Positions 21,379-32,439 of a stretch of DNA of 64,000 bases are shown here, piece after piece (position 1 is the stretch's first letter; every line of letters begins with the position of its first letter). A model generated the notes under the pieces. It searched no databases and was not told the origin of the DNA. It worked only from the letters and a program-made list of their open reading frames with translations. This DNA is from Ophiobolus disseminans (lineage: Eukaryota; Ascomycota; Dothideomycetes; Pleosporales; Phaeosphaeriaceae). The DNA is taken from positions 81,214-145,213 of the forward strand of contig MU006254.1 in assembly GCA_010093685.1 (NCBI GenBank), written 5' to 3'. Both the position numbers and the translations under genes were made by a program.

Positions 21379-22878
21379 ACGCGGTTGACAAAAAAACGCC
21401 GACTCACCGATGCCTCGGCGCATCACAACACCACCCAGTTTGTATACAAACGCAATGCAACACCACATAATGAGCTAGATAACAGGCCGTACAGCGTCAA
21501 ATTTGATGAGGCTCTCGCTTAGCTCTATACAGGAGTTTTTTGGTGTTAAGAAACTCAGTTGAAGCCACCCGACCCGCCTAAATCAATGCCCCGTTATCCT
21601 TCCCTCCATGTCAATACAGTCCTGTAGTCGCTGGGGCATACTATCAATACGCTCGTTGATGAAGGAGTAGGTGACGTGGCCCCAGCCCTCGTTGGCGAGC
21701 TCCCTCACTTCAAACTCATCCCAATGTGGGTGCTTTTTAAGGTGTTGTTTCATCGGTTGCCAGCAGTTTTCGATTGGGGATAAGTCAGGGGAGTTAGAGC
21801 AGTTGAAGTAGTGATTTAGGCCGTTGTTTCTCTTCCAGGTGGCTACAATATTGGTTGATCTGCCTCCTCCATGGCCACTATCGTTGTCTTCCTCTAGTAT
21901 GAAATCAGATGTATTGGGATCCCGCAGCCAGGTGCCTACAACTAGCTCTAGTATTTGATCTCTGTATACTGCGAGGGAGAGCTTGCCATTGCGGTTACCA
22001 GGAGTATTGTAGAAGGTGAGATTACTCTTGAAGTTATACCCAACTGCCGCCCAAATGTGAAATGTTTCCCGCTCACGCTCGTTGTCGCGGTTGAGTTGCT
22101 CCTGTATACAATCACTACAGTATCGCTCACCAGGCCGACGGATTATCCGGAGCTTCCCCTGAGGACCTACGCTGCAGTGTACCTCGTTAGAGAACCTTAC
22201 ATCATGCCAATCGTTGGGCTCAGGTTTGAGTGCGAGGTGAGTTTCAGAAAACTGAACTCGTTGCTTCGCGCAACGCTGAGAAACCCAGCCTTTAGTGCAT
22301 GCTATGCACTTGTGATAGTCCAGAGAGCCGAGGGCTCGTTGTAGAGTGCGGCCGGAGACGCCAAAGTCTAGCTCCCTGCTTAGTTGCGCCCAAGTTAGGA
22401 CGCGGGCGTCCTATCCAGCATCCTGAAGGAAGCGATCGGCCTGGTGTAACTGAGCTGGTGATAGTAGGTGCTTCCGCCCACGCTGCTCCTTGACGGCAGG
22501 GTTGTTATGGTGAGTACGATCAAAGGCAAAGCTTGGCATATCGTCCTCAACGACTCCCTCCATGCCCTCCTTAAGTATAGCCCAGCCTTGTTGCTTAGAA
22601 ACGCCATAGAACCTGAACAAGTCGGCATGTATAAAAGGTATACCCATTGCGTCGTTGAAGTCAGCAGCACCCCGGATGCGGGCTTTTTTTGGTGTAGTAA
22701 TGTTGAGGATACCACTTTTAGACATGGCAAAGAGGATGCGCGTAAAAAAATTGCGATTTGGTTATGTGGTTGTAGAGCTATACGCAGTTGAAGTTGATGG
22801 GTTGACTAAGTTGGTGTGTTGTTTTGGTTAGTTTGGGTGGGGCGCGTCGGTGAGTCGGCGTTTTTTTGTCAACCGCGT
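21379..22878 (-). mobile_element. Tc1/mariner-type DNA transposon, inactive
   Basis: A 1500-bp element with perfect 32-bp terminal inverted repeats (21379-21410 and 22847-22878; the core contains a run of seven A, GACAAAAAAACGCC). It encloses one transposase reading frame with a single stop. No TA duplication is visible at the ends chosen, so the exact boundary may be one or two bases off. Confidence 0.85.
21583..22725 (-). pseudogene. Tc1-like transposase, one stop and a lost catalytic Asp
   Basis: From ATG 22725 the frame runs 380 codons to TGA at 21583 with only one in-frame TAG (about 22411-22413). Recognisable blocks are YGVSKQQGWAIL, RRPGERYCSDCIQ, HIWAAVGYNFKSNLTFY, LEEDNDSGHGG, NCSNSPDLSPIENCW and WGHVTYSFINERIDSMPQRL. 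This matches the Ascomycete Tc1-like subfamily. The first catalytic position reads RFSNEVH where family members carry RFSDEVH (Asp to Asn), and a Gly before the second Asp region is also Asn. The transposase would cut and rejoin the element ends, but this copy should be inactive. Confidence 0.88.
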
Positions 22879-23578
22879 GGGCCTGAAGCTTGGGGCTTAG
22901 TGGCGAGTTACCTACGAATAGTGGGCGCGGGGTGCTGCTTGGCGTTAAGCGAGGTCCTTCGATTCCGAAAAAGTGCAACTTTGCGCAGATGAAAACTTTA
23001 CGCAGCCTTGGTACATACTTTATCTGCGCTTCTGAAAGTAATTTTTAGCTGTTTCTTTGCAGTTAACTACAGTCGCGCATGCTTCTCATCGCGCCTGCAA
23101 CACAGAGTGCCTCATCCTACAGCAGCGCGCTTTTCACTCATGGCTGATTGTGGTTGTCTACACGCACCAAGAAGTAGCATCAACAGCTAACAGGACATAA
23201 CTGCCTCAAGTTACCTCTTAGCAAATTGTGGTGAGTGCCGCCATCCGATTCCGTTCCTAGATACATATGCGAGTTCTAATCTGGCACTTCTAGCAAGCGG
23301 CCTTGAAACAGTGCGGAAGCATGACAACCTCTCAAGCTCAAGCGTAGTACTCGAGATAGGATGATGATATAACAAGCTGTAAGTTGACCGAATTCTGCAA
23401 GATACATGAGCTTTCGACGCACCTTCTGCCAGCCAAAGCGAAGCAGTCGCGTGATGCTCACATCAAACATTGTCGTATCACATGGGAAGCAGAACATGTT
23501 CCTAAAGACGTCTGGAAATATTACGCTTCATAGATTAAGGTTACTATCTCGAGAATATCTATAGCTCGATTTGTATAT
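22879..23578. other. Intergenic, no gene supported
   Basis: A 73-aa minus-strand frame (23276-23497, starting MFCFPCDTTMFDVS) could be a decayed exon, but it has no recognised domain. Nothing else is seen. Confidence 0.4.
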
Positions 23579-24554
23579 TCATTGCTCTCTAAAGACTAAG
23601 GGTCCGTGGAGCATAACCATGCTATTTCTTGATATGTCCAATATAGCCTGGCTAACCTCATCCACACCCTCAACGGTGTCATGATGCGAGAATGGCACAA
23701 GAGCTCTGTCTCTAACAGCGATATTCATCTCGCGCATCACACGATACACCGGCGATGTTACGATCTCTCTGATATCATTGAAGATAATCAGAAGTTTTGA
23801 ATGGAGGTTTCTAGCTATTGCGTTGTCGTAGCTGCAATAGGAAAGAGCACTCAAATGTAAAGCTGCGTGCGATAGATCTTGACTAGTTTCTTCCCCGAAT
23901 AGCTGAAGTAATTTCTGTGAAGCACTGAAAACGAGTATCGCACAGCTAGTGAAACTGGTATAACTACAACCAACATCTTGCGTTAGCTTATGATCGGATT
24001 ACAGTTAAAGCAGACGTACATAAATATCCAACAGTGCGATCTTATCAAATCATTTGTTTGTAGTAGGGCTGTTACTCGAGCGGACTGTCGTGCTCCCGAG
24101 ATGCATTGCTCTTCGAGGTGATGTAGAGCGTCTAAATCTTCTGGGTTCGGTGTTGCATCGCCTAAGCGGACCTTCGCAAGATCAGATCGATAAGACAGGC
24201 TCAATAAAGCTCGATGAACAAACCTAAAAATAGTATATGCAGTTGCAACAGAGACCGCTTTGAGTGCAAGTCCAGATTATAAGGTTTTGCAATACTGAGC
24301 CGACTCAGTTGCATCGGCGGTGGAAGGGTACGATGCCATTTACCAAGAGATTTGAGATGTACTGAAGCCTGCGTAGCTTTTGATTGGGTTGCCTTCAAGT
24401 CGATCGCTGTATATGCAGCTAGCCGGCCAAGTTCAAAAACGCGTTCTTGATACGATTCATGCTTATGTGCAATATCCGAGTGTAAGCATTCATACAACTG
24501 TACGGCGTTAGTATAATGGCTCGGATAAATCAAATAGAGATAGTACATGCTCAA
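23579..24554 (-). pseudogene. Fungal-specific transcription factor relic
   Basis: The middle and end of a fungal_trans (Zn2Cys6-type regulator) protein can be followed: YPSHYTNAVQLYECLHSDI, ERVFELGRLAAYTAIDLKA, SLGKWHRTLPPPMQLSRL and KRSLLQLHILFLGLFIELY. A TGA then replaces an expected Arg (about 24201). The frame continues with a two-base shift into LEEQC, SARVTALLQTNDLIRSHCW, a clean 56-nt intron (23964-24019; GTACGT, GCTAAC, TTGTAG), then YTSFTSCAILVFSASQKLL and LHLSALSYCSYDNAIA to the stop at 23579. The DNA-binding cluster is absent. It once regulated transcription, but targets cannot be inferred. One stop and one frameshift make it dead. Confidence 0.75.
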
Positions 24555-24740
24555 GCAGCTCGTGGGATAAGAAGTATAAAGAGTCGTACGCTCAGATCTT
24601 GCTCAGTAACCCGAGATTGGCAATTGGTATTATAGGCAAACCAGCTAAACATGTGTAAGTATCTGGCGAACAGCTAAGTCAGTATGTAGAGCGTACAATG
24701 CTCGAGCGAGGAGCCATTCATTACATGACCGCACAACAGC

Positions 24741-24913
24741 TGTAATGTCTATCTCTGGGTCATGGGACGCACCCTGTCATGGGACGGATTGCAGGTACTT
24801 TGAAATTGAGCGACTCTAACCCTCCAAATACCTCAGATTAATCGACAGCCTTCTGTTCATGGCTTCTTCCCCTACTATAGACTGCATGCATCCTTAGAGA
24901 TACAAAAATTACA
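24741..24913 (+). repeat. Possible solo LTR (weak)
   Basis: It begins TGTAATGTCTATCTCTGGG and a TG...CA end is possible at AAATTACA (24913). The start matches the repeat at 16084. Flanking five bases (acagc and acgtc) do not match well, so the right end is uncertain. Confidence 0.35.
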
Positions 24914-25117
24914 ACGTCGTTGACGCCTCCGTGTCTGATGCAGTAGAGCCTTTTGTTATACCGGGATTAAGGCCTACGCTGTGCACCGCTTTACTAGCCT
25001 CTAAAATTTCTCGAATTCACGGACTAGCTTTATTTAGGCTCCTGAATATTACTGTAGGAGTGTGAAGTCACCATCAGCCTTATGATGCTGACTTAGCAAC
25101 ATAGCATGGTGGTATCG

Positions 25118-25789
25118 CTACCAATTATCTTCTATGCTCTTGTCGAAAATTGTGTTGTAATTTTCCTGCATTGCCTCCCTTTCGCTGCCACTGTACTCTG
25201 CTAGGTAGTCGAGATCTGGAACCTCCCAGTATCGTTGCTCACGTCTCTCTTTTTGATCTACTATCGATCAGGAGCCAGCTTTTGTAGATGGAAAAGAGAA
25301 ACTCACCCGTCTTGACTTCTCCGGGGCTCCTTTTCTCGACGATTGCATCGACCGGAATGCGGTGAAGGCATAGAAAGGCTCCACGAATATGCTGACCGGC
25401 GCCGGCGGGCAGGTCTAGCTCAAGCTCTTCCAACAATCGCTGAGCTTGAAGAAGCGGTTTGTGTCCCTCAATTTGGTTGTATCGATAACATGCAGAGACC
25501 AGTCATCGCTAAGGCCTTTGTGTCTGTGCCAAGGCTCTTTGCAACCCCAACTCTCAGCATGCGCGTGGTCGGAGAAGAGAGAGACGAACGGCAAACTGGC
25601 TCGGCAACTCCATGTAAATTGATTCACGATAGCCTGCTTAAATTCGACCAGCTCGCTGGTGTCGTAGACCTTGGTCGTATCCGAAGCGCTGAACCCCTTG
25701 GTGGTAGAGAAAGCTGTTCGGCTGCCTGGATAGTTCACGCGATAAAGCTCATCGGGAATATCATTCTTGGAACAAACATATGCGTCCAT
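25118..25789 (-). pseudogene. DUF7587-like hypothetical gene, one-base frameshift
   Basis: ATG 25789 opens MDAYVCSKNDIPDELYRVNY, followed by FKQAIVNQFTWSCRASLPFV, SLFSDHAHAESWGCKEPW and LHVIDTTKLRDTNRFFKLSD. Loss of one base at about 25436 shifts the frame. It then continues LLEELELDLPAGAGQHIRGA and FLCLHRIPVDAIVEKRSP. A 46-nt intron (25261-25306; GTGAGT...GATAG) leads to a last exon ending at a stop in 25118-25120. The order LYRV...WSCR...SLFSD..HAE.WG...ID...L...HI.G..LCLHRIP resembles the fungal DUF7587 family, of unknown function. A single-base deletion could also be a sequencing error; otherwise the gene is recently dead. Confidence 0.6.
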
Positions 25790-26056
25790 GGTAAGATTCT
25801 CTATTGAGAGTGAATGTCAGAACTTATGATTTCGCGATCATGCTTCGGGGTTTATTAAGAGCTCTTGGAATGAAGGCTTGCAGGTCAGGGCTCGTGTCGC
25901 TTGCTTATTGGACGGCAACGAAGCGTTGCTGTTACACGACATAAGTGACGTGTGGGAGCAGTCAACCAACTACAGTCTTAGGTTAAGTGTCGTGAGGGGT
26001 ATATCAGACGCTCCTCCCTTTCCCAGCTAGAGACCAGTCTCAATCCCAAGACAGCC

Positions 26057-27109
26057 ATGGCCGCCGAAAACTTCATCCACGATCTTTCAGGGTAAGTCCG
26101 TCCCTTCGAGGCTTCTCAAGGCAAGGAGCGGGCGATTACAACTGCACTCTTATCGTCAACATGCCTGCTCCTTCATTGAAGTCTCTGGCAATAAGTACTA
26201 CTGCTGCTAATACGTCGGAGATATCTATTCGCTGGTAATTTATCGGATCTCACCTTGAACTTTGGCGAGAAGAGCTGGCAGATCCATAGAGCTCTCGCGT
26301 GCTGTCATTCTATATGGTTTCAGAAGGCTGTCAATATCGGCTTCGAGGCAAGTGGTTTCAGTCAGTAAGACCTGGCGTTAGCTGACGTTGTATTGTAGGA
26401 GTCGAAGAGCGGAGTGATCACGTTGAACGATGATCCAGAATTCGCTGATGCCATCGACTGCATGGTGTCATATTTCTACAAGGCCGGCTACAACGTGTCT
26501 CAATACGACACATCCGAATCCCTCCTTCATGCACAAGTCGCTACTATCGCTGACAAGTACGACTGCGCATCGCTCTACAAACTTGCAAGAACTTCATTCG
26601 CGGATACTGTAAATGCTGTTGAGAGCAATGACTGGTTCGCCGTTGCTGCCTTAATCTACGACCACACGACAACAGAGTTGCCAGCTCATGAGGAGTTGCG
26701 AGGTCTGGTCGTTGCTGCTGTTGCAAATCGCCCTGTTGTGTTAAAGGTGATCCTTCAACTGGAAAGCACAGTAGGACTCCTCCGTTCAAACGCGGATTTG
26801 GCGACAGATCTTCTACTCAGTGGGCCGTATATGTCTAAGATAGGAGACGTTGCGAAGTACATTTTCACATGTGGCAAATGTCAATATGCTCATGTGGGAA
26901 CTCGCGATTGCGCGTACGTGGCGTCTCGAAATAGCTTCCTTCATGAGAGGAGTTGCCCACAGTGCTGTAGTCAGACTGGAGTAACGTCCAAACGACACTC
27001 GTACAAAGTTGGGCTGGTTGGGTCGTTTTCCTGTCCTTCTTGTGATGGGCTTCATACGACGGAGCCTGTGCCTGAGCCTCTACCATTGACGGAGGATGCT
27101 GGCGATTGA
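26057..27109 (+). CDS. BTB/POZ-domain protein with Cys-rich C-terminus (three exons)
   Basis: Spliced model: 26057-26091, 26221-26347, 26399-27109, 290 aa, no stops. The N-terminal BTB domain reads YLFAGNLSDLTLNFG, WQIHRALACCHSIWFQKAV, then ESKSGVITLNDDPEFADAID and VSYFYKAGY. This is the usual BTB order (SDLTL, HR.L.C.S.WF, V.L.DDP, YFY). The second half has CxxC pairs FTCGKCQ, SCPQCCSQ and FSCPSCDG, suggesting zinc ribbons. Intron 1 (129 nt) has GTAAGT and a GCTAAT branch. Intron 2 (51 nt) starts with GC (GAG|GCAAGT), a known minor donor class. BTB proteins mediate protein-protein contacts, often as Cul3 adaptors; the partner here is unknown. A related but broken gene is at 35523-36509. Confidence 0.85.
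26348..26398 (+). other. GC-AG intron in the BTB gene
   Basis: The exon end GAG is followed by GCAAGT, and the intron ends TTGTAG. The preceding exon is a whole number of codons after the first split codon, so the frame is kept (GFE then ESKSG). No GT donor nearby gives an open BTB frame as good. Confidence 0.65.
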
Positions 27110-27507
27110 AGTAGATAAACAGGCAACGCGTGTTTTCTAATGTTATCCACATTGGCGCATCAATGTGATTGCCCAACCCGCCCGTGAAACCTCCGTTTAC
27201 GTGGCTACCGACTCAAGAGAGTATTTGCGATGGACGCTTAGGAAGCTAACCCACAGCAGCGCGCGCGCGTGCGCAAAGAGGATCACAGCGATTCGAGCAT
27301 AGCGTAGTTGTGCGCATAGTAGGAACAGCTCCGCATTCGTTACGGTAATCGTTGTCGCCGTGCTGCTTTATGGCATTGCGAGCTGGAGTTGGGCAGCCTC
27401 GAACACGAAAACAGCAGCCAAAGATGAGGCGATACAGCCACAGACAATAGCTATTACTGCGTTATTTTTTAGTGTTGAGCTGAAAAGGCCTTGCTTGACA
27501 TATATAG
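27110..27507. other. Intergenic, no gene seen
   Basis: Downstream flank of the BTB gene; no frame or repeat supported. Confidence 0.45.
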
Positions 27508-28199
27508 CTATCTATATTTTGCTGGAAGCTTGATATCTCGGCCGTATCGTGACTGAGAGGGTGGTAGGCTTAGTGCAACACCTAAAGCCTTCCCACTAGC
27601 CTGAGGCTCTACAGCCACCTTTTTTTTTAAGGTTGCCTTTGTAGGAGCCTTAAGCCTCATTCTATTGCCCTTTTGGGTCGCTTTAAGAGCCTGTTGAAGT
27701 CGTTGTTGAGTCCTACGAGCAGCTGCCCTAGAGGCGTGTTCAGCAGCCTTCTCCTCCTTCTCCTTCTCCCTCAATATCCTAGCCTCAGCCCTTGCCTCGC
27801 GCCTGACCTGAGTATCATGGGCCTTAGCCTGCTTCCTCTCCTTACGAGCCTTTGCTGTCTCTACTTTTTGAAGTCGTTGTTGCTCCTCCTCAGCATCCTG
27901 CTGCTGCAGGCGATCACGTGCTTCCTTCACCTTCCTTGGGGACCAGAAAACAGCTCCACCGTGGTACTCCTCAGGCGCCTCTAAAGGGAGGGCCTTGCCT
28001 CGCTTCTCATTAATTAAGACCTCCTTAAGGCCTTTGGCCTCCTGCGCTAGGAGGCTCTTTTGGACTGAGATTGAGTGGAAGGCTTGGCTGAGCTTTTGAG
28101 CTCTTTTATCACCCTGATCCTTAACTACCTGCCGTAACAGGCCCTCAGCCTTTCTCCAATTAGAGGCGCTTAAGGCTAAGGAGTCGCTGTCATTTAAGG
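27508..28199 (-). pseudogene. C-terminal part of a pogo-like transposase
   Basis: A continuous minus-strand frame of about 230 codons reads SASNWRKAEGLLRQVVKDQG, FHSISVQSSLLAQEAKGLKE, YHGGAVFWSPRKVKEARDRL, then a long charged coiled coil rich in Arg/Lys/Glu/Ala and a Cys-free end SQSRYGRDIKLPAKYR. This is the typical tail of fungal pogo-type (DDE_1) transposases. The HTH and DDE catalytic part are missing because the sequence is cut at 28199/28200 by an LTR-like repeat. It is a relic. Confidence 0.75.
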
Positions 28200-28412
28200 T
28201 GTCAGACCTAGCAGCTCAACCTCCTCGGTACATCGTGATCCCCTATCGGTCCGATACATGAGCTTCATGAGCACGGTACATTCTAGTACCTTCTATAGCT
28301 TCCACAGCCACTCTTTCCACATCATACGCTTACGCATACTCTTGTATATAATCTTGCTTGTCTACTCTATAGAACAATCAACCTTCTTCTTCATCTCTGC
28401 TCTCTTCCCACA
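28200..28412 (-). mobile_element. LTR-like repeat, family D, copy 1
   Basis: TGTCAGACCTAGC...TCTTCCCACA, 213 bp, TG...CA ended. Its reverse complement is highly similar to 53554-53716, which lacks about 46 bp of the middle. No matching target duplication is seen (taagg/tcttt). Confidence 0.65.
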
Positions 28413-28775
28413 TCTTTATTACTAAATTCCTGGCTGAGTAGCAATACTACAATTAGCTGTCAGCATAAAGAGCAGCCCTACTTCGGACAGCCTCGGATGC
28501 AATATAGGGTATGTGCATAATTCTTAGAGTCTGTAAAGCTGTACAAAGATATGCAGAGAGTGTATTCTGAACGAGGTCCTACGGCAACTCACGTCGTGGC
28601 GCTGTGGTGCTAACTCATAGAGCATATCAACGACTAAGCGCGCTACCTGCAAGTCGTACCGAAAAGTCGCAAGTGGGTTAGCAATATTATGTCAGCTCTG
28701 ATGTTTGATTCTTATCTGTCTTGGACTAGGTCTAAGCATGACTCGCTCGACGCTTAGCTTAGTTGCTCGTCTAGC
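28413..28775. other. Intergenic between family D repeat and Tc1 element
   Basis: Nothing recognised. Confidence 0.45.
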
Positions 28776-28777
28776 TA

Positions 28778-30064
28778 CAAGGTGGTAGCATGAACGGACT
28801 GGCCGCCCCACCTTTACACACGGGCCACAGAAGCGCATCGAATCTGTCACAAATACAGTGTATTTTATATACAAAACAAGACGCTCAGAATGGCGTGTGG
28901 CCTCCACGGGCTTGGAGGACAGCCTGGCAGCGTTCTCTCATGTTAGTGCAGTATTTTTGGATATCCTTAAGCTCCATTCTTGCCCATTCCTCCTTGATAC
29001 ACGTAATAAGCTCTTCCTTTGTCTTTGGAAACCTCCTTTGCACTCGGTATTTAAGCAGCCTCCACACATTCTCAATAGGGTTAAGGTCTGGTGAGTTAGC
29101 TGGCCACCAGAGGAGGCGTATAGCTCTGTTGTGAAAGTACTCCTTAGTAGCCTTTGCACGATGAGATGAAGCGTTATCCTGCATAAGCAGCGCGTTGCCT
29201 ATCCCTACGCGGAAGATCTCATGCTCCTGCTTAAAGGCTTGAATTAAAGGAGTAATTCTTGTAGTGTAAGAGGCAGAGGTGAACTTTCCCCAAGCTTCAA
29301 GATCCCACACAAGGAGAGGACCCTTTGAGCCATCTCCACCTATACAAGCCCACACGTGTACGTCTACAAAGTCTTTGAACTTTGGGACGCAGCAGTCTTG
29401 AAGGTACTTCTCCTCTGCTCTCCTTGTGACGTAGACCTGCCCTCTACCACAACGGAAACCCGCCTCATCGCTCCATATTACTCTCCTCCAAATCTCCTCT
29501 GTCCATTGTAAGGCAAGGTTTGCCCAGAAGAGGCGGTTATTGATATGGGTGGGTGTGAGCAGAGGCTTCTCTGTAGCCTTCCTTCGATGGTAGCCCTCCT
29601 TGTCAAAAGCCTTTGAGAGCGTACGCTTATCGAGGTGACTAAGGCTAAGCTCATGCGCAATCTCCTTAAAGGATTTTAGCCTTTGTTCTTGAGAGGCTGT
29701 AGCGTGGGTAATAAGACGTTGACGGAGTGGTGTATTCAAAAGAGGAGGCCGACCACGAGGCTTTTGAGGAGTAACAGACCTCTTAGCGCAGTGTTGGACA
29801 GTACTTCGAGGTATACCAAGCTCATTTGAGATCCTTTGGATAGTCCACCCAGCGTTGTAGCGTAAGGCGTGTATATAGGCACGTTCTTGGTACGTAAGGC
29901 GGCGTTGAGGAGTCTTGAGAGTCATTTTGAAGCTGAGGACCATTGTTAGTCATGGCTGATTCATGAAATATATACAAACTACTACTGGAGTAAGGAATAT
30001 TCGAGGCGCTTCTGTGGCCCGTGTGTAAAGGTGGGGCGGCCAGTCCGTTCATGCTACCACCTTG
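28778..30064 (-). mobile_element. Tc1/mariner element, apparently complete and autonomous
   Basis: A 1287-bp element with 66-bp terminal inverted repeats carrying one mismatch (28778-28843 and 29999-30064, starting CAAGGTGGTAGCATGAACGG). It is flanked by the TA duplication expected for Tc1/mariner (28776-28777 and 30065-30066). It contains one uninterrupted transposase gene. Confidence 0.95.
28885..29943 (-). CDS. Tc1/mariner transposase, intact (DD34E)
   Basis: The frame is 352 codons; the second Met (residue 7, MTLKTPQRRLTYQERA) is an equally good start. An N-terminal helix-turn-helix (LRYNAGWTIQRISNELGIPR, STVQHCAKR) is followed by a basic GRPPLL motif. The catalytic triad is visible: VIWSDEAGFR, LLMQDNASSHRAK and SPDLNPIENVWRLLK, with 34 residues between the second Asp and the Glu. 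The C-terminus ends RCQAVLQARGGHTPF, as in related fungal transposases. It should cut the element's TIRs and insert at TA. With intact ends and no nonsense mutation it is the best candidate for a live transposon here. Confidence 0.95.
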   Translation of the reverse strand: MVLSFKMTLKTPQRRLTYQERAYIHALRYNAGWTIQRISNELGIPRSTVQHCAKRSVTPQKPRGRPPLLNTPLRQRLITHATASQEQRLKSFKEIAHELSLSHLDKRTLSKAFDKEGYHRRKATEKPLLTPTHINNRLFWANLALQWTEEIWRRVIWSDEAGFRCGRGQVYVTRRAEEKYLQDCCVPKFKDFVDVHVWACIGGDGSKGPLLVWDLEAWGKFTSASYTTRITPLIQAFKQEHEIFRVGIGNALLMQDNASSHRAKATKEYFHNRAIRLLWWPANSPDLNPIENVWRLLKYRVQRRFPKTKEELITCIKEEWARMELKDIQKYCTNMRERCQAVLQARGGHTPF

Positions 30065-30066
30065 TA

Positions 30067-30314
30067 TGTGCACGTCCCTGCCCCACGTATGCGCCTGAGG
30101 CTTGCAACTGCACAGGCATTGATGTGCAGCTATGGAGCCTTGTGTGCCTATAGGTCGCCCGCTTCTAGCAGCCTACCTGATGTGTCTGATGCGTGCGCAC
30201 GGCAGCGACGTCTCTCGCTCTGCACATCTCTTATCTCTCTGCCCTTTCTGCGCTTGTACTGCTGCACGAGATCGAGTCTGCCAGCGTTCTCTCGGGAGAA
30301 CATGCTAAATAAGC
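30067..30314. promoter_or_regulatory. Upstream region of the HET-NB-ARC-TPR gene (inferred)
   Basis: Only about 250 bp separate the Tc1 insertion from the NLR start codon, so the element may have cut off distal promoter sequence. No clear TATA box or other element was identified. Confidence 0.3.
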
Positions 30315-31089
30315 ATGCGCCTTCTCAAGCGCCTTCCAGGGGATGACGGCTTCGAGTTAACTACTTTCGACGACAACTCCGCGCCTCTGTACGCTATCCT
30401 CTCGCACACCTGGACGGCAGGTCAGGAAATCACATACAAGGAGCTTTTGGCGGGAATAGGCATAAACAAGTCTGGATATGCAAAGCTCCGCTTCTGTGGC
30501 GACCGCGCTAGAGCAGACGGTCTTCAGTACTTCTGGGTCAACACCTGTTGCATTGACAAGGCCACGAGCGACGAGCTGAGCACGGCGATCAACTCCATGT
30601 TCCGCTGGTACCAGCGCGCTGCCCGTTGCTACGTATACCTGACCGACGTTTCTGTGCCAGAAGAGGTTGCCAATCCTGAAGCCTATCGCATATCCTGGGA
30701 ACAGGCTTTTCGACACAGTCGATGGTTTACACGAGGCTGGACGCTGCAGGAACTGCTAGCGCCGGCTAGCGTCGAGTTCTTCTCTCACGAGAGCAAGCGC
30801 TTAGGGAGCAGGATCTCGTTAGAGCAGGAGATAAACGAGATCACTAAGATCCCTAATAGAGCGCTAAGAGGTCAGAAGCTTCACGAGTTCAGCGTCGAGG
30901 AACGCATGCGCTGGGCAGCGGGACGCACAACGACCATGAAGGAAGACAAAATATACTGTCTGCTAGGGATCTTTAGCGTGTTCCTGCCGCTCATCTACGG
31001 AGAGGGAGAGCACTACGCTACTCTGCGGCTTAAAGAGGAGATACAGAAGCGGCAGCATGGGCAGAGAACAGATTTGCAGGACCTACCTA

Positions 31090-31154
31090 GTGCGTTATTC
31101 CCTGATAGAAACAGTGTCTTTCTCCACAAATGTTGCTCTACTAACTTAACGCAG
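31090..31154 (+). other. Intron between HET and NB-ARC domains
   Basis: GTGCGT donor, ACTAACTTAACGCAG acceptor region, 65 nt. Removing it corrects the two-base phase difference between the HET and NB-ARC frames. Confidence 0.8.
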
Positions 31155-32439
31155 CCTTATTGCTACTGCCTTTTCCACGCAACGAGCTTTTTGTTGGGCG
31201 AGAAAGCCAACTTCAGTCAATCGAGCAGACCCTACTTGTACCAGACTCCCACCTACGCATGACAATACATGGACTAGGGGGATGTGGAAAATCAGCACTT
31301 GTTCTTGAGTTCGCATATCGTACGCTAGCAAAGTGCGCTAGGGACCTCGTCTTCTAGGTGCCGGCGATTAGCCGAGAGAGCTTCGAGCTTGCCTATCGCG
31401 AGATCGCAACCCGCCTGCAGCTACCTGGAACTGCCGACTCTAACACAAACATCAACAAGCTTGTCAAGGAGGCGCTAAGCACAGACAGCTCCGGCCGCTG
31501 GCTAATGATTGTCGACAATGCTGACGATCCCGCGGTCCTGTTAAGTCCAGTGAAAGGCGATCCGAAGTCACCTCAGTTGGGTGACTATCTCCCGCACAGT
31601 CACAGAGGTGCTGTCCTGTTCACAACGCGAAGTAGGAAAGTAGCTAGAGCGCTAACACCTAGCCGAGTGTTAGAGCTTAAAGACATGAACCAAGGCGAAG
31701 CTAGGGAACTTTTGACACAACACATAACAGAAGAAGCATTGTTTGATAATGCAATAGCTATCAACCAACTGCTTAGCATACTCGCATATCTACCGCTCGC
31801 TATCGTCTAAGCAGCCGCTTTTATTAACACTAACAAAACATCAATCTCAGACTACTTGTCATTATTCGAACACGCTGGCACAGAAATCGAGCTCTTTAGC
31901 GAGCAGTTTGAAGACCCGAGCAGATATCGAGAGATAGACCGCACAATTGCTAAGACATGGCATATTTCCTTCGATCAGATACGCAAGCAAGACCCACTTG
32001 CCGCAGAATATCTTTCGTTTATAGCATGTGTTGACCGGATTAACATCCCGCAGTCGCTGTTACCTCATAGAGGATCTGCAGTGCAGCGAGTGAAAGCGCT
32101 TGGAACGCTGACTGGGTATGCGTTTATAACAGAGCGTCAGCAGATAACGCAAGGAGTAGATAGAGAAAGGTTCTGGGACATGCATCGTCTTGTTCACATA
32201 GCATCAATTACGTGGCTGCATGGACACAGCGAATGGGCAAGTTCTGTGCAGACAGTTGTGAACCGCCTTAAGGAGGTGGTGCCGTGGGGAGGACAAGAGG
32301 GAAAGGAGTTGTGGGTCCCATATCTCTCACATGCTGTACATGCAGCAGGGCATGAGGACACAGTTAATAGTATAGGAACATCATCGCTTCTCGATCGAGT
32401 AGGCCAGTGTCAGAATAGTCTAGGACAGTATGCGGCAGC

